Of a DNA stretch of 64,000 nt, positions 25,170-34,953 are shown in pieces. The notes below the pieces were generated by a model. The model did not search any database, was not told the DNA's origin, and was given only the letters and a program-made list of their open reading frames with translations. The position numbers and the translations under genes were made by a program. Positions within the stretch are counted from its first letter, which is position 1; each line of letters starts with the position of its first letter. Source of the stretch: Bog-473 sp963744225. Lineage in GTDB: Bacteria > Actinomycetota > Acidimicrobiia > Acidimicrobiales > RAAP-2. Where the stretch lies: assembly GCA_963744225.1 (NCBI GenBank), contig CAVUSV010000003.1:248001-312000 (forward strand), read 5' to 3'.

Positions 25170-25185
25170 CGCAGGGGACAGGCAA

Positions 25186-26451
25186 TCACAACGATTCGAC
25201 GCGCGGTCCCCGGATTCGGTTTCTGGTGTCGAGAACGTACCGCGCTCGATCCCGGACCATGTCGTAGTCGAACGCGTCGTGATCTGTCACGACCACCACC
25301 GCATCGGCCTGCTGGACCTCTTCTGCTGTCAATTCGACGTGCGGTACGTCGGCGGCGCCTGAGGCCACATGCGGGTCTGCAACCCGGACTTCGGCGCCGA
25401 GCGACCTGAGACTCTGGGCGATCACCATGCCGGGCGACTCGCGGATGTCCCCCGTGTTCGGTTTGTAGGCCAGGCCCAGCAACAGCACCCGGGAGCCGTT
25501 GACTGACCGCTTGTCCCTATTGAGTGCCAGGGTCAGCCTGGCGACCACATAGTCGGGCATGTGGGCGTTGATGTCGTTGGCTAGCTCTACAAACCGGAAC
25601 GGCTGCCCGAGGCTCCGGCGCACTTTCCACGACAAGTAGCTGGGATCGATAGGTAGGCAGTGTCCTCCCACCCCGGGTCCGGGGGTGAACCGGAGATAGC
25701 CGAATGGCTTGGTCGATGCAGCGTCGATGGCCTCCCAGATGTCGATGCCCATGGCCTCTGCGAAGACGGTCAATTCGTTGACCAGTGCGATGTTCACGTG
25801 GCGGAAGGTGTTCTCCAACAGCTTGGTGAGTTCAGCCTCCCGAGTGCCCGACACAGCGACCGTCCGCTCGACCAATCGATCGAAGAAGGCTTGCACGACC
25901 TCTAGTGAGCGCTTGTCGATGCCCGAGACGACTTTTGGGGTGTTGGCGAAGCGCCAGGTAGCGTTGCCAGGGTCGATCCTCTCCGGGCTGTATCCGAGAT
26001 GGAAGTCACGCCCGGCGACGAGCCCCGATCCCTCTTCGAGGATGCCTGCAACCACGTCTTCCGTGGTCCCGGGGTACGTCGTCGATTCGAGAATTACAGT
26101 GGCTCCGTCGCTCAACGACGCGGCGAGCATCTTGGCGGAGTCGACGACGTGCGAGAGGTTCGGGACGCCCTCGCTCAGGGGAGTAGGGACGTCGATGACC
26201 GCTACATCGAATCCGTGGGTTCGTTTCGGGTCGTCCGTGGGCTCATAGCGCCCCGTGGCCAGTGCTCCTGCAACCACGCTGCTGGACACGTCCTCGACAT
26301 GTGACTCCCCGGCGGCCAGGCGCTTGATCCTGGTCGCGTCGATGTCGAATCCGACGACATCGAAGCCGACCTCGACCGCCCGCATCGCAACGGGCAGACC
26401 CGCGTAGCCCTGGCCGACGACGACCAGGCGATCCGGCCTGGCATCATCCAT
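25186..26451 (-). CDS. UDP-sugar 6-dehydrogenase (WbpA/WecC family)
   Basis: Oxidises the C6 hydroxyl of a UDP-hexosamine or UDP-glucose to a uronic acid in two NAD steps. 421 residues: VVGQGYAGLPVAMRA, VIDVPTPLSEG, ESTTYPGTTED, LLENTFRHVNIALVNEL, catalytic Cys in GPGVGGHCLPIDPSYL and LLGLAYKPNTGDIRESP. The PFGYLRFTPGPGVGGHC form is typical of UDP-GlcNAc/ManNAc dehydrogenases. The start follows the stop of the CapD-like gene directly. The uronic acid product would give AsnB (41734) a carboxylate to amidate. Confidence 0.9.
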   Translation of the reverse strand: MDDARPDRLVVVGQGYAGLPVAMRAVEVGFDVVGFDIDATRIKRLAAGESHVEDVSSSVVAGALATGRYEPTDDPKRTHGFDVAVIDVPTPLSEGVPNLSHVVDSAKMLAASLSDGATVILESTTYPGTTEDVVAGILEEGSGLVAGRDFHLGYSPERIDPGNATWRFANTPKVVSGIDKRSLEVVQAFFDRLVERTVAVSGTREAELTKLLENTFRHVNIALVNELTVFAEAMGIDIWEAIDAASTKPFGYLRFTPGPGVGGHCLPIDPSYLSWKVRRSLGQPFRFVELANDINAHMPDYVVARLTLALNRDKRSVNGSRVLLLGLAYKPNTGDIRESPGMVIAQSLRSLGAEVRVADPHVASGAADVPHVELTAEEVQQADAVVVVTDHDAFDYDMVRDRARYVLDTRNRIRGPRVESL

Positions 26452-28516
26452 CTACGTACCCGCCGGTTTGGGGGCAGACGCCGCGGACCCGTGCCGGCGG
26501 TGCGCACTGGGGAGTGACAGCTGATGATCGCCGTCAACTCCCACCCCAAGCGTGGTCGGTCCGGGAAGATCGCCAAGCGGCGAGCCCGAGACGGCGAAGA
26601 GAAGTCGGCGCACCATGTCTGCGTCGCCTCGACGCGTGGCGTCGGCGAGCTGCCCCATACAGGCATTGAACCACGCCGTCGGTGCGGTGACGGGGAGCAG
26701 CCGGGAGATGGACGGGTGCTCGGTCTCCATGACTTCTTCGTCTGATTCCCGAAGGTCCTCCTCGAGTTTTTCACCGGGTCGGATGCCCGTGACCTTGATC
26801 CGGATATCTACGTCGACCCGCGCACCCGACAGCTGAATCATCCGGCGGGCGAGATCGATGATGGGGACGGGCTCGCCCATCTCGAGCATGAAGATGTCCC
26901 GACCCTCCGACAGCAGGGATGCCTGGAGCACGAGTTGCACTGCCTCTTCGACGCTCATGAAAAACCGGCTCATTCGAGGATCGGTCACGGTGACAGGGCC
27001 ACCGGAAGCGATCTGGCGCGGCGAATGTGGGAATGACGCTGCCCCGGCTTCCCAGTACATTGCCAAACCTCACGGCGCAGTAGATGCCGTTCTCAGGCGA
27101 CCGACTCAACAACACCTGTTCCGCCAGCCGCTTGGAAGCACCCATAACGCTCGAAGGTTGCACGGCCTTGTCGGACGAGACCAGTAAGAAGCGACTGACC
27201 CCGACCGCAGCCGACGCCTCGATCACGTTGAGGGTGCCGAACACATTGGTCCGCGCTGCTTCAACCGGGTGATCCTCCAGCACCGGAACGTGCTTGTGGG
27301 CGGCGGTGTGGAGCACCACATCGGGTCTGTAGCGCTCGAACACATCAAAGAGCACGGCGCGGTCATTGATGTCGACAAGGGCTGTGTGGCAAGGTCCGTC
27401 GAGTTCCGACACGGTGTCGTGAAGGTGGGTCTCATCGTGATCGAGAAGGACGAGCAGGTCGGGGCCGAATCCGGCGACCTGGCGGCAGATCTCCGAACCG
27501 ATGGAGCCACCGCCCCCGGTGACCAGGACTCGGTGACCTTCGAGCGACCGGCGAACCCCTTCGAGGTCGGTCGCGACCGGGGTTCGGCCCAACAGGTCCT
27601 CGATGCTGGGCTCTCGTGCCCTGCGAATGGCGAACATGCCGATCGGGCCTTTGACCAGGTCGGTCATGGTGGGGAGCACCTTCATGCTGATTCCGGCTGC
27701 CTCTGCCGAGTGCAGCACGTCGGCGATGATCTCCGGCGAGGCGTTGGGTATCGCGAGGAGCACTTCCTGGAGCATGTAGCGGCTCGTGGCGGCAGGAATG
27801 TCGCTGATTCTTCCTACCACCGGAACCCCGACCAGCGACTTGCCGTGCACCGATGTGTCGTCGTCGAACACGGCTACCGGGATTAATCCGGCGTCGGGGT
27901 GACGGAGCATCTCGCGCACGGCCGTCGCGGCCGCGCCGCGGCTCCCAACGATTGCCACCCGCAGGCCGCTCCCCCTCGAGCCGCGCTGCCAGGCGAAGAT
28001 CCGCGAGTGAAAGCGGATCAGGCTCATGCCGGCGGTCGCGAAGATCAGACCGACCACTACCACCGAAAAGTGCACCAGCTGATATCCCGCGAGTCGAATG
28101 AAGAGCGAGAGGAGTGCAAGGATCGCGGCAACTGTTGCCGTCGAGAAGACCATCTGACGTGCTTCTTCGAGTCCGGCGTGTTGCCACATGCGGCCGTACA
28201 ACCCGTACATCCGGTTGCAGACCAGGGTCACCACCACCACGACGAGCACGAAAGCCTCAAAGTGCCAGCCATACGCGCTCGGGGCGATGTTGCGCCAGTA
28301 GAAGACTTCCGACGCGCTGTACGCCGCCACCACGCAGAAGGCGTCGAGAACCATAAAGAGGAGCACAGCGCGTACCCGGCTGGCCGCCACGGCGATCCGA
28401 GAGGAAAGGTTCGCGTCGGCGCGGGTCACCTGTTGGCTCGATGCGATCGCAGACTCAGAGCGGCCGTCATGGCGAACGGGATCAGTCACCGCGTCACACC
28501 GCGGTGTGCCGAACAT
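26452..28516 (-). CDS. CapD/FlaA1-like nucleotide-sugar dehydratase, membrane-anchored (frame interrupted)
   Basis: Polysaccharide biosynthesis protein with an N-terminal membrane part (about four spans), a first Rossmann-like domain (VAIVGSRGAAATAVREML) and a C-terminal SDR domain (VLVTGGGGSIGSEICRQ, HTAAHKHVPVLEDHP, SSDKAVQPSSVMGASKRLAE). Such enzymes make 4-keto-6-deoxy-hexosamines. After FGNVLGSRGSVIPTF the frame turns to nonsense, while another frame continues PRQIASGGPVTVTDP to RIKVTGIRPGEKLEEDLRE and stops at 26452. Seven bases stand where six are needed (27016-27022), so one extra base breaks the gene. Start ATG 28516 or GTG 28489. Confidence 0.78.
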
Positions 28517-29050
28517 CGGAAACGCTGCCGAACATCGAACGATGCCGTCGCACCAACGCGTGCCTCTTTCCCCCGTACCGCATGCAAATCTAGCGCGTGC
28601 CCCTCTGAATGTGCACGTGTCCGAGGGGCCGATCTGGGAATCGAAAGCCTCTCCGGTCACTGGGAGCCGATCTCGAACCGGTTCAATGGCAGCGCCCCGT
28701 GGCGCACAATGCAGTCCGCCGCTCGTCACTGTGTCGCCGCCGTTTTCCAGCTGGAACCGGGTGCAAGCCAAACGGTCGTTGTTGTCGAAACGTTGTGTTA
28801 AAATTCGGGCAAGTCGGGTCTATAGGATGCAAAAGGTCCGGTCGGCTCTATCTTGACGTCCCACCCGGATGCCAGAATTCATGCCGTGGCGGGCATGTTC
28901 GATGGGGCGCGGATCCATCGAACCTCTCAGAGGTAACAACAGTGGTCTCCGCAGTGCGCGGATTGCCGCCGATGTTTAACGGTGCGCCATCGCTGGTAAT
29001 TTGCACGTTCACTTGACCTTCACAAGTGGGCACGAGATGTGGGGAGAGTG
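28517..29050. other. Divergent control region between CapD and Wzz genes
   Basis: 534 bases, lower in GC than the flanks, with no credible gene. It should carry promoters for both directions of the surface-glycan locus. The only box pair I can point to is TTGACG (28853) listed separately; TATAGG near 28821 is another AT-rich box without a clear partner. Confidence 0.5.
28853..28881 (+). promoter_or_regulatory. Candidate sigma-70-type promoter before wzz-like gene
   Basis: TTGACG (28853-28858), a 17-base spacer, then AATTCA (28876-28881). The -35 box is good and the -10 box poor. It would give a leader of about 160 bases before the Wzz-like start. Confidence 0.25.
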
Positions 29051-30083
29051 ATGGAGCGGGCCGATTACTGGAATGCACTTGTCCGGGGCTGGTGGTTGAT
29101 CGCCATCTTCGGCCTGGTGGGATTGGCGGTGGGGCTGCTACTGCCCAGACCCAGCGCACACGCGGCTCGCAAGCCAGAGCTATTGGGTGTCGACGTCCAG
29201 CTTCGGAGCTGCTCCTCCCCCTCCGACGGGCGGCTCCAACCTCTTCGGAGGGGGTATCAGCCCCGACCAGATCCTCTACTACGCGGGCACCGACACGGTC
29301 ATGACCCAGACGAGCAATCTCGCTCACCTCAACGAGCCGCCTTATGTGGTCCGGGGCCAGATTTCCCTCCTCGGACCACCGGAGACCACGGGGGGGAATG
29401 GAGCTGCGAGCAGTGGCCAGGCCGGTGTCATCGACGTGAAGGTCACGGCGCCGACAAGTGCCCAGGCGCTGGCCCTCGGCAATGCCTACGACACGGCGTT
29501 GAGTAACGAACTGACTTCCGTGGCGCAAGGGTCACTACAAGGGGCTGAGCAGCAGACGGAATCGACGCTGCTCTCCATCGAGTCCGAAATTCTCACGAAC
29601 CACTTTCCCCCTGGCCTCTCGGTCCAGGCTCTCGAGGTTCAGGTGAATGCCTTGCAGACCGCCTTGGCGAACCTCGTCGTCCAGTCGCCGAGCAGTGGTT
29701 TCGAGGTGCTGCAAGCACCCTCGGCGGCGCTCGTGAGCCAGGTCACGCCGAGCACGACTACCAGCAGCACCCCGGTGCGTGCCGGAGCCGGTCTGGGGAT
29801 CGGCCTGCTCGTGGGAGCCCTGGCGGCCCTGGGACTCTTTTTGCTGGACAAGCGTGTGCAGACGGCCAAGCGCGCCCAGGCAGCCTTCGGCTACCCGATC
29901 GTCGCCGAGATCCCGCTCCACTCGCGCGATTCGACTGAGCCATACCGCATGCTCTGGCTGTCAGTCTTCCGCGAACCTCTACCCCTGCCACCGTCAGAGC
30001 AGAACGAGCGTTTGTACGACGGAGAGGACCCGGTGCTGGTCTCTGGTAACGGGGGCCAGTCGGGTCAAGCAGGGAGGTCATGA
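29051..30083 (+). CDS. Wzz/YveK-like polysaccharide copolymerase (frame interrupted)
   Basis: Inner-membrane chain-length regulator. The N-terminus MERADYWNALVRGWW with the span LIAIFGLVGLAVGLLLP is in one frame. From WVSTSSFGAAPPPP onward the protein continues in another, with an outer coiled region (LSVQALEVQVNALQTALANL), a Pro-containing PSAALVSQVTPS, a second span (GAGLGIGLLVGALAALGLFLL) and a cytoplasmic tail DKRVQTAKRAQAAFGYPIVAEIP, the usual Wzz domain plan. One extra T near 29183-29184 (CTATTGGGTG) explains the break. The ATG has GGGGAGAG upstream. Its stop overlaps an ATG of the next gene. Confidence 0.75.
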
Positions 30084-30110
30084 GTACGGACCTGACCCGC
30101 GGCCCGCCAC

Positions 30111-30887
30111 GTGGCCCGCCGGGTAGTGATGATCACCTCAGCGGGGCCAGAGCCATCCCTGGAAGATGTGGCTCTCAGCCTGGCCACGGTCTGTGCCGAG
30201 ACCGGTCAGCGCGTGGCGCTCATCAGCACCTCCGGCCTTGGCTCGCCCCAAGACGATTCTGAACTGCCCCAAACCACGCCTCTCTGGTGGAAGCACTGGC
30301 CGTCCTATCCAAATGGCGCGGCTTCTTCGACCGAGGTGGAGGGCGGCAGCTTGGTGGCCGGCCCGTTGAGCCCGGCCGACGTTGCGGACCGGCTCGGGGA
30401 GACCAGCGTTCCCGGCGTGTCACGCCTGGACTTGCGGTACTTCGTCGAGCACCCGGCGCAGGTCGTAATCCGCGTGCCGGACGTGCTCGCCGCGCTGCGT
30501 CAGCTCGTCGACGTGGTGATCCTCGAGGTCCCCTCCTACCTCTCCGTCCACCACGGAGAGGGACTGACCCCGCTGGTCGACGTGGTGCTGGTCGTCGCTG
30601 AGCGCCAGACAACGACCGTGGACGAGGTGCGCAGGACCAGGGCGGCGCTGCAGCGACTGGGCGCCCCGGTCGTCGGAATGGCCCTCACTGCCGGCCCTCC
30701 TCCGGAGAGCTACATCTGGGGGGTCGACTCAGAAGTCGAGACGACAGGCTCGCAACTCGAGCCGGCAGACGATCAGTTGATTGGGGATTCGACAGAAGAA
30801 CTCCCCATCGTCGAGTCTGCCAGTGTCGCTCCTGCAACGCCGCACGACGACGAGTTCGTGGTCCATTACCCACGCCCGGGGGCCTGA
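30111..30887 (+). CDS. ParA/BY-kinase-like protein lacking the P-loop
   Basis: Partner of the Wzz-like protein, 258 residues. The fold order matches CpsD/BY-kinases: VVMITSAGPEPSLEDVALSL, GQRVALISTSG, DVVILEVPSYLSVHHGEGL, PLVDVVLVVAERQTTTVDEV, LGAPVVGMAL. But where the Walker A GKT/S should be there is GPEPSLEDV, and the Walker B Asp is Glu (ILEVP), so ATP binding and kinase activity seem lost. No Tyr cluster is at the C-terminus. GTG 30111 is the start of this frame. An ATG at 30080 overlapping the wzz stop could be the true start if one G of GGG at 30121-30123 is an extra base. Confidence 0.65.
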   Translation: MARRVVMITSAGPEPSLEDVALSLATVCAETGQRVALISTSGLGSPQDDSELPQTTPLWWKHWPSYPNGAASSTEVEGGSLVAGPLSPADVADRLGETSVPGVSRLDLRYFVEHPAQVVIRVPDVLAALRQLVDVVILEVPSYLSVHHGEGLTPLVDVVLVVAERQTTTVDEVRRTRAALQRLGAPVVGMALTAGPPPESYIWGVDSEVETTGSQLEPADDQLIGDSTEELPIVESASVAPATPHDDEFVVHYPRPGA

Positions 30888-30924
30888 GCGGTCGGGGCCG
30901 GCCAGTCCTCACGCCCAACCGACG

Positions 30925-32241
30925 ATGATCAACTCACAGCCGATCGTCGCGTTCTTCATCGCGGTAGTCCTCTTCACCCTCGGACGCCTCATCATCCGGC
31001 GCGTCACCGAGCTCGAGGGCGATCCGTGGATCGCCAAAGCCCTGACGGCCTGCTTGCTCCTCCATCTGATCTCCGCCCCACTGCAAATCTGGGTCGTCGA
31101 CCACCTCTACGGGGGAATCGCCGACTACACCCGTTACGTCTCCCAGGGAGCCGTGCTGGGGCCGGGATTTCGCCACTTCGACTTCTCGGTCGCGCCGGCC
31201 CATCTCCAGGGGATCGTCTCCAGCGGCGCAGTGAGCATCGTGGCCGGCGCGGTCTTCGCCATCATCGGACTCAATCAGGCGGGTGCCTTCCTTGTCTTTA
31301 GCTGGCTCGCCTTCATCGGGATCGTTTTCTTCTTCCGCGCCTTCACGCTCACCTTCAGCGGTGCAGGCAGCCACCGCTACGGGTACCTGATCTTCTTCCT
31401 TCCCAGCCTTGTCTTTTGGACCTCGGATGTGAGCAAGGAAGCGCTCATGACCTTCCTGCTCGGCGTGACAGCCTACGGATGCGCACGGATCCTCGCCCAT
31501 CGTCGCGGTGGCTACTTGTTGGTCATCGCCGGTTCCGCGGGCGGCGCGTTCATCAGGCCCAATCAGCAGCTGCTGGCTCTGGGTGGCTTGACCATAGCCA
31601 TGCTCTTCCGATCGGCGAGTCCCAGCGCGCGATTGGGGGGAGCGCGCCGCACCGTCTCCCTCCTCTTTCTCGGAGCGATGGTCGCCGCCGCCCTCTTCGT
31701 GACGCTCCACTTCCTGCCCGGAGCCACCAACGGCTCGATCAATCTCTCGCAGATCTCAAAGAACAATTCCGGTCCCGGCAACGGGTTCGGGAGCAGCGGC
31801 ATCACGTACTCGAGCAATCCCCTCTACTTCCCCAAAGATGTGTTCGTCGTCATGTTCGATCCCTTGCCGTTCAACGCCCATGGCAGCGGGCAGTGGCTCG
31901 AGGCAACGGAGAACACAGTGCTGTTGGCAGTGGTGATCGCGTCACGCCGCCAGCTGCGCATGGTGCTCCGGGCGGCGCTCGCTCGCCCCTACGTGATCAT
32001 GTGCGGCTTCTACACCGCTTCATTCGCGTATTACTTCGCCGCGCTGGGCAACCTCGGATTAATCACGCGGGAGGCGACGGTCATGCTGCCGTTCTTCCTC
32101 GTGCTGTTGTGCATTCCCCGGGGCCCTCGCCACCGACCGCCCCGCTACGTCTGGGAGCTGCGGCGCCGGGATCGCATCGCGCGCCAGAGGTCGATGGCCC
32201 GGGCCGGGGCACCCGTCCCAGGGCGGGCGGTGCGCGCGTGA
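30925..32241 (+). CDS. Multi-span membrane protein, Wzy-polymerase-like candidate
   Basis: About 438 residues with roughly ten membrane spans (IVAFFIAVVLFTLGRLII, ALTACLLLHLISAPLQIWVV, SIVAGAVFAIIGL, and so on) and a large outer loop (NGSINLSQISKNNSGPG...). The motif YGGIADYTRYVSQG after the second span and the place next to Wzz fit an EpsG/Wzy-like polymerase, but polymerases share little sequence, so this is inference from topology and context. ATG 30925 begins at the first span. Its last 97 bases overlap the 3' end of the convergent glycosyltransferase gene. Confidence 0.6.
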   Translation: MINSQPIVAFFIAVVLFTLGRLIIRRVTELEGDPWIAKALTACLLLHLISAPLQIWVVDHLYGGIADYTRYVSQGAVLGPGFRHFDFSVAPAHLQGIVSSGAVSIVAGAVFAIIGLNQAGAFLVFSWLAFIGIVFFFRAFTLTFSGAGSHRYGYLIFFLPSLVFWTSDVSKEALMTFLLGVTAYGCARILAHRRGGYLLVIAGSAGGAFIRPNQQLLALGGLTIAMLFRSASPSARLGGARRTVSLLFLGAMVAAALFVTLHFLPGATNGSINLSQISKNNSGPGNGFGSSGITYSSNPLYFPKDVFVVMFDPLPFNAHGSGQWLEATENTVLLAVVIASRRQLRMVLRAALARPYVIMCGFYTASFAYYFAALGNLGLITREATVMLPFFLVLLCIPRGPRHRPPRYVWELRRRDRIARQRSMARAGAPVPGRAVRA

Positions 32242-33344
32242 TCGTCCACCATCGGTTGTAGGGCGGCCCGCCAACGCTGGGCCATCAGGTCCAGGGTGAA
32301 CGCGGATGCGCACCGCCGGCGTGCCGATGCCCCCATAGTTGCCCGGCGGTCCGGGTCGTCCAAGAGCTGTCCGACGGCCGCGGCCATGGTGGCAGCCGAG
32401 TCGTCGACGATCAACCCTGTGCATCCGTCGCAGAGCACGGTGGCCGCTCCAGGCACCGGCGTCGACACGGACGGGAGGCCGCTCAGGCCCGCTTCTATGA
32501 GGACGCCCGGCATTCCCTCGCCAGTGGGTCGGCTGGTGAACACGAAGACGTCCGAGTGTCGGAGGAGTTCGGGCACGTCCGAACGAGGACCGAGGAGCTC
32601 GATCCCCTGGGCCGCCGCCAGAGGCTCGAGCGTCCCCGCGAGCGGCCCATCGCCCACGATCAGCGCGCGGACGGCACGGCCCTCGCCTCGCAGGTGGCGG
32701 ACCACCTCGACGAAGCGACCGGGCTGTTTCCCCGGTGTCAGGGCACCCACGAAGATAAGCGTGGCAACGTCGGCCTCGGCTGACTCCGATTGGGGGCGGA
32801 ACCGCGACGGATCCCGGCCGTTCGGGATCATGATCGCTCGCTGTGGGGACACCCGGAAGCGTCCGGTGCACTCTTCGAGCACCTCGTCGCCGACGGCAAC
32901 CAGGACATTCGCGCGGGCCATGATGCGCCTCCACAGCCACACGTGGAGCAGCGCTGGGGGACCCGCGTAGGTCCCGATGACGCAGTAGACCAACGGGCGC
33001 CCGGTGCCAACGACCGCCGGCACGACGTATTTCATCGCGTCGCCGCCATGGGCGACCACTGCTGCCGGATCGAGTTGGGCCAGCACCTTCCGCAATCGGA
33101 GCGCGAGACGTGGCTCGAACCCCTCGGCGGGGTGGCTGCCTCCTGGTTGGCCGAGGGGCAAGTCGATCTCCACCTCGGGCGGTCCGTCGAAGAGGCCGAG
33201 CAGACGGTGGCGTACCACTCCGGGTTCATCGAGTCGGTCGATCAGGATGCGCGCCGCGCGTTGGGCACCTCGGCCACGCGGCGAGGGGATGACGTGCACG
33301 ACCAACGGGCAGTCGTCCTTCGCGAGGTGCGCCGTCATCTCCAA
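32145..33344 (-). CDS. Glycosyltransferase family 4 (GT-B)
   Basis: 399 residues. N-terminal acceptor domain with VVHVIPSPRGRGAQRAARIL; C-terminal nucleotide-sugar domain with LIFVGALTPGKQPGRFVEVV, ALIVGDGPLAGTLEPLA, HSDVFVFTSRPTGEGMPGVLIEAGLSGLPSVST, the E-x7-E motif that binds the donor. Cytosolic, membrane associated. The C-terminal tail overlaps the opposite-strand membrane protein. It is divergent from the next GT4 gene across a region holding a possible GT fragment. Confidence 0.85.
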   Translation of the reverse strand: MEMTAHLAKDDCPLVVHVIPSPRGRGAQRAARILIDRLDEPGVVRHRLLGLFDGPPEVEIDLPLGQPGGSHPAEGFEPRLALRLRKVLAQLDPAAVVAHGGDAMKYVVPAVVGTGRPLVYCVIGTYAGPPALLHVWLWRRIMARANVLVAVGDEVLEECTGRFRVSPQRAIMIPNGRDPSRFRPQSESAEADVATLIFVGALTPGKQPGRFVEVVRHLRGEGRAVRALIVGDGPLAGTLEPLAAAQGIELLGPRSDVPELLRHSDVFVFTSRPTGEGMPGVLIEAGLSGLPSVSTPVPGAATVLCDGCTGLIVDDSAATMAAAVGQLLDDPDRRATMGASARRRCASAFTLDLMAQRWRAALQPMVDDHARTARPGTGAPARAIDLWRAMRSRRRSSQT

Positions 33345-33493
33345 GCTTCCCTCATGGTCCAGGTCGGCAGCGACGCACGGTAGCAGTCATGTCCGTGCAG
33401 GCCAGCCCACGCGGTTCTGCTACGTTGCCGGGCCTGAGGCGACGGAGGAGGCCGGTCAGGCTGCTGTCTCGATGCCATGTCTCGGGGGTGTAC

Positions 33494-33730
33494 ATGCATA
33501 CGTTGGTGGTTGCCCATGAGTACACGTGGCCGGACACTAGCGGGCCGCGGCTCCGTCTCTTCACGTCGCACGGCCCGTGTCGCACTGCTCGAGCGGATCT
33601 TCTGCGCAAGCAGCTTGTTGGGGGCGGGCACGAGCGCTACCTCGACGTGTCCAAGCACAACGTTGTCGAGAGCCGAATCGTCGCCCTTGCGCAGGCCGCG
33701 GTAGACGCAGGAGCAGTGACGGGTCTGTGA
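33494..33730 (+). pseudogene. Possible glycosyltransferase N-terminal remnant
   Basis: A 78-residue frame begins MHTLVVAHEYTWPDTSGPRLRL, like the first strand and glycine loop of GT4 enzymes (compare SLLVAHNVPWPSLDGGLVRL at the start of the next gene). It then loses all family resemblance. Its stop overlaps the GTG of the next gene. It may be a decayed copy of the neighbour or an upstream frame that couples translation. The rest of the 33345-33726 gap shows nothing. Confidence 0.3.
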
Positions 33731-34953
33731 GGTCCCTTCTGGTGGCCCACAACGTGCCGTGGCCGTCGCTCGATGGCGGTCTCGTCCGTCTGGCCCAGGT
33801 CGTGGAGGCCATGGGATCGGTGACCGAACTCGATCTGTTCGTCCTCCATGAACAGCGCCAATCAAAGATTGTTGTGCCACCCTCAGTTGCTGTGTCGCGG
33901 TCCAAGGGCGTCCAGTATCCCCGCACGTCTTCTCAGCTCCGGTGGCGCATGGAATGGGCGGCGCGCCGGGGTGTCCCGCTCGAGGTAATTATGGGCCGAG
34001 CCGACCGAGCCCCTCGACTCGCTCTGCGAGACTGGGCTCACCCGCCCTATGACTTGGTGTGGTTCTCGACGGCGGAATCGTACGAATGGACGGGACGACC
34101 CGACTTTGGCCCGGCCGTGGTGGATCTGATGGATCTCGAGGACGTCAAGGCCGTGCGCCGGGCCGAACTGCTCACCGACCAGCTGCGATCCGTCGGCTTG
34201 CTCGGCTCCGTACGGACCCGCGTGGCCCGGTTCCAGACCCGGCTTAACGGCAACGACTGGCTCCGATACCAGCGGTCGTTGGCGGCGCAGGTTGAGCGGG
34301 TCGTGGTCCCCAGCGACCTGGACGCCTCCAGGTCCGCACTGTCCAACGTCACCGTCATCCCCAACACCTACCCGCGGCCGCGGCGGCCGGCCGGGAACCC
34401 GGCCGCGGATGGGCCGCCGGTCGTGCTCTTCCAGGGGAGCCTCGGGTACCCGCCCAACATCGACGGGGCCGAGTGGCTGGCGACCGCCATCGCGCCCCGT
34501 ATCCGGGCCGCCGTTCCGGCGACAGAGGTACGACTGGTCGGCCGTCCCGCCACGAGTGTGACCCAGCTGCACGAGCCGGGGACGCTGACCGTGGTCGGCC
34601 AAGTTCCCTCCATGGAGGAGGAGCTGGCTCGTGCATCGGTGGCCGTGGTGCCGATCCGTTATGGCGGTGGGACACGAGTAAAGATCCTTGAATCCTTCGC
34701 ACACCGCGTCCCGGTGGTGTCCACCACACTCGGCGCGGAGGGATTGGACGTGGAGGACGGTGTGCATCTGCTGCTGGCCGACGATCCCAAGCAGTTCGCC
34801 GCGGCAACGGTGCGCCTGCTGCGCGACGCCCCGTTGCGCGTGCGCCTCACCGAGGCGGCGCAGACGCACTACCACGAGCGCTATGACGGCCGCGCAGCCG
34901 ATGAGGGCGTCCGGCGCCTCGTCGAGGGCGTCGCGGCGAGTACCCGTTCGTAA
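33727..34953 (+). CDS. Glycosyltransferase family 4 (GT-B)
   Basis: 408 residues. The N-terminus is SLLVAHNVPWPSLDGGLVRL; the middle has DLVWFSTAESYEW and VVVDLMDLEDVKAV; the donor domain has VVLFQGSLGYPPNIDGAEWLA, GTLTVVGQVPSMEEELARA and VPIRYGGGTRVKILESFAHRVPVVSTTLGAEGL, which is typical of the sugar transferase group with PLRYGGGTRxK. GTG start chosen because conserved sequence begins there. Its last 73 bases overlap the convergent GT4 gene. Confidence 0.85.
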   Translation: MRSLLVAHNVPWPSLDGGLVRLAQVVEAMGSVTELDLFVLHEQRQSKIVVPPSVAVSRSKGVQYPRTSSQLRWRMEWAARRGVPLEVIMGRADRAPRLALRDWAHPPYDLVWFSTAESYEWTGRPDFGPAVVDLMDLEDVKAVRRAELLTDQLRSVGLLGSVRTRVARFQTRLNGNDWLRYQRSLAAQVERVVVPSDLDASRSALSNVTVIPNTYPRPRRPAGNPAADGPPVVLFQGSLGYPPNIDGAEWLATAIAPRIRAAVPATEVRLVGRPATSVTQLHEPGTLTVVGQVPSMEEELARASVAVVPIRYGGGTRVKILESFAHRVPVVSTTLGAEGLDVEDGVHLLLADDPKQFAAATVRLLRDAPLRVRLTEAAQTHYHERYDGRAADEGVRRLVEGVAASTRS

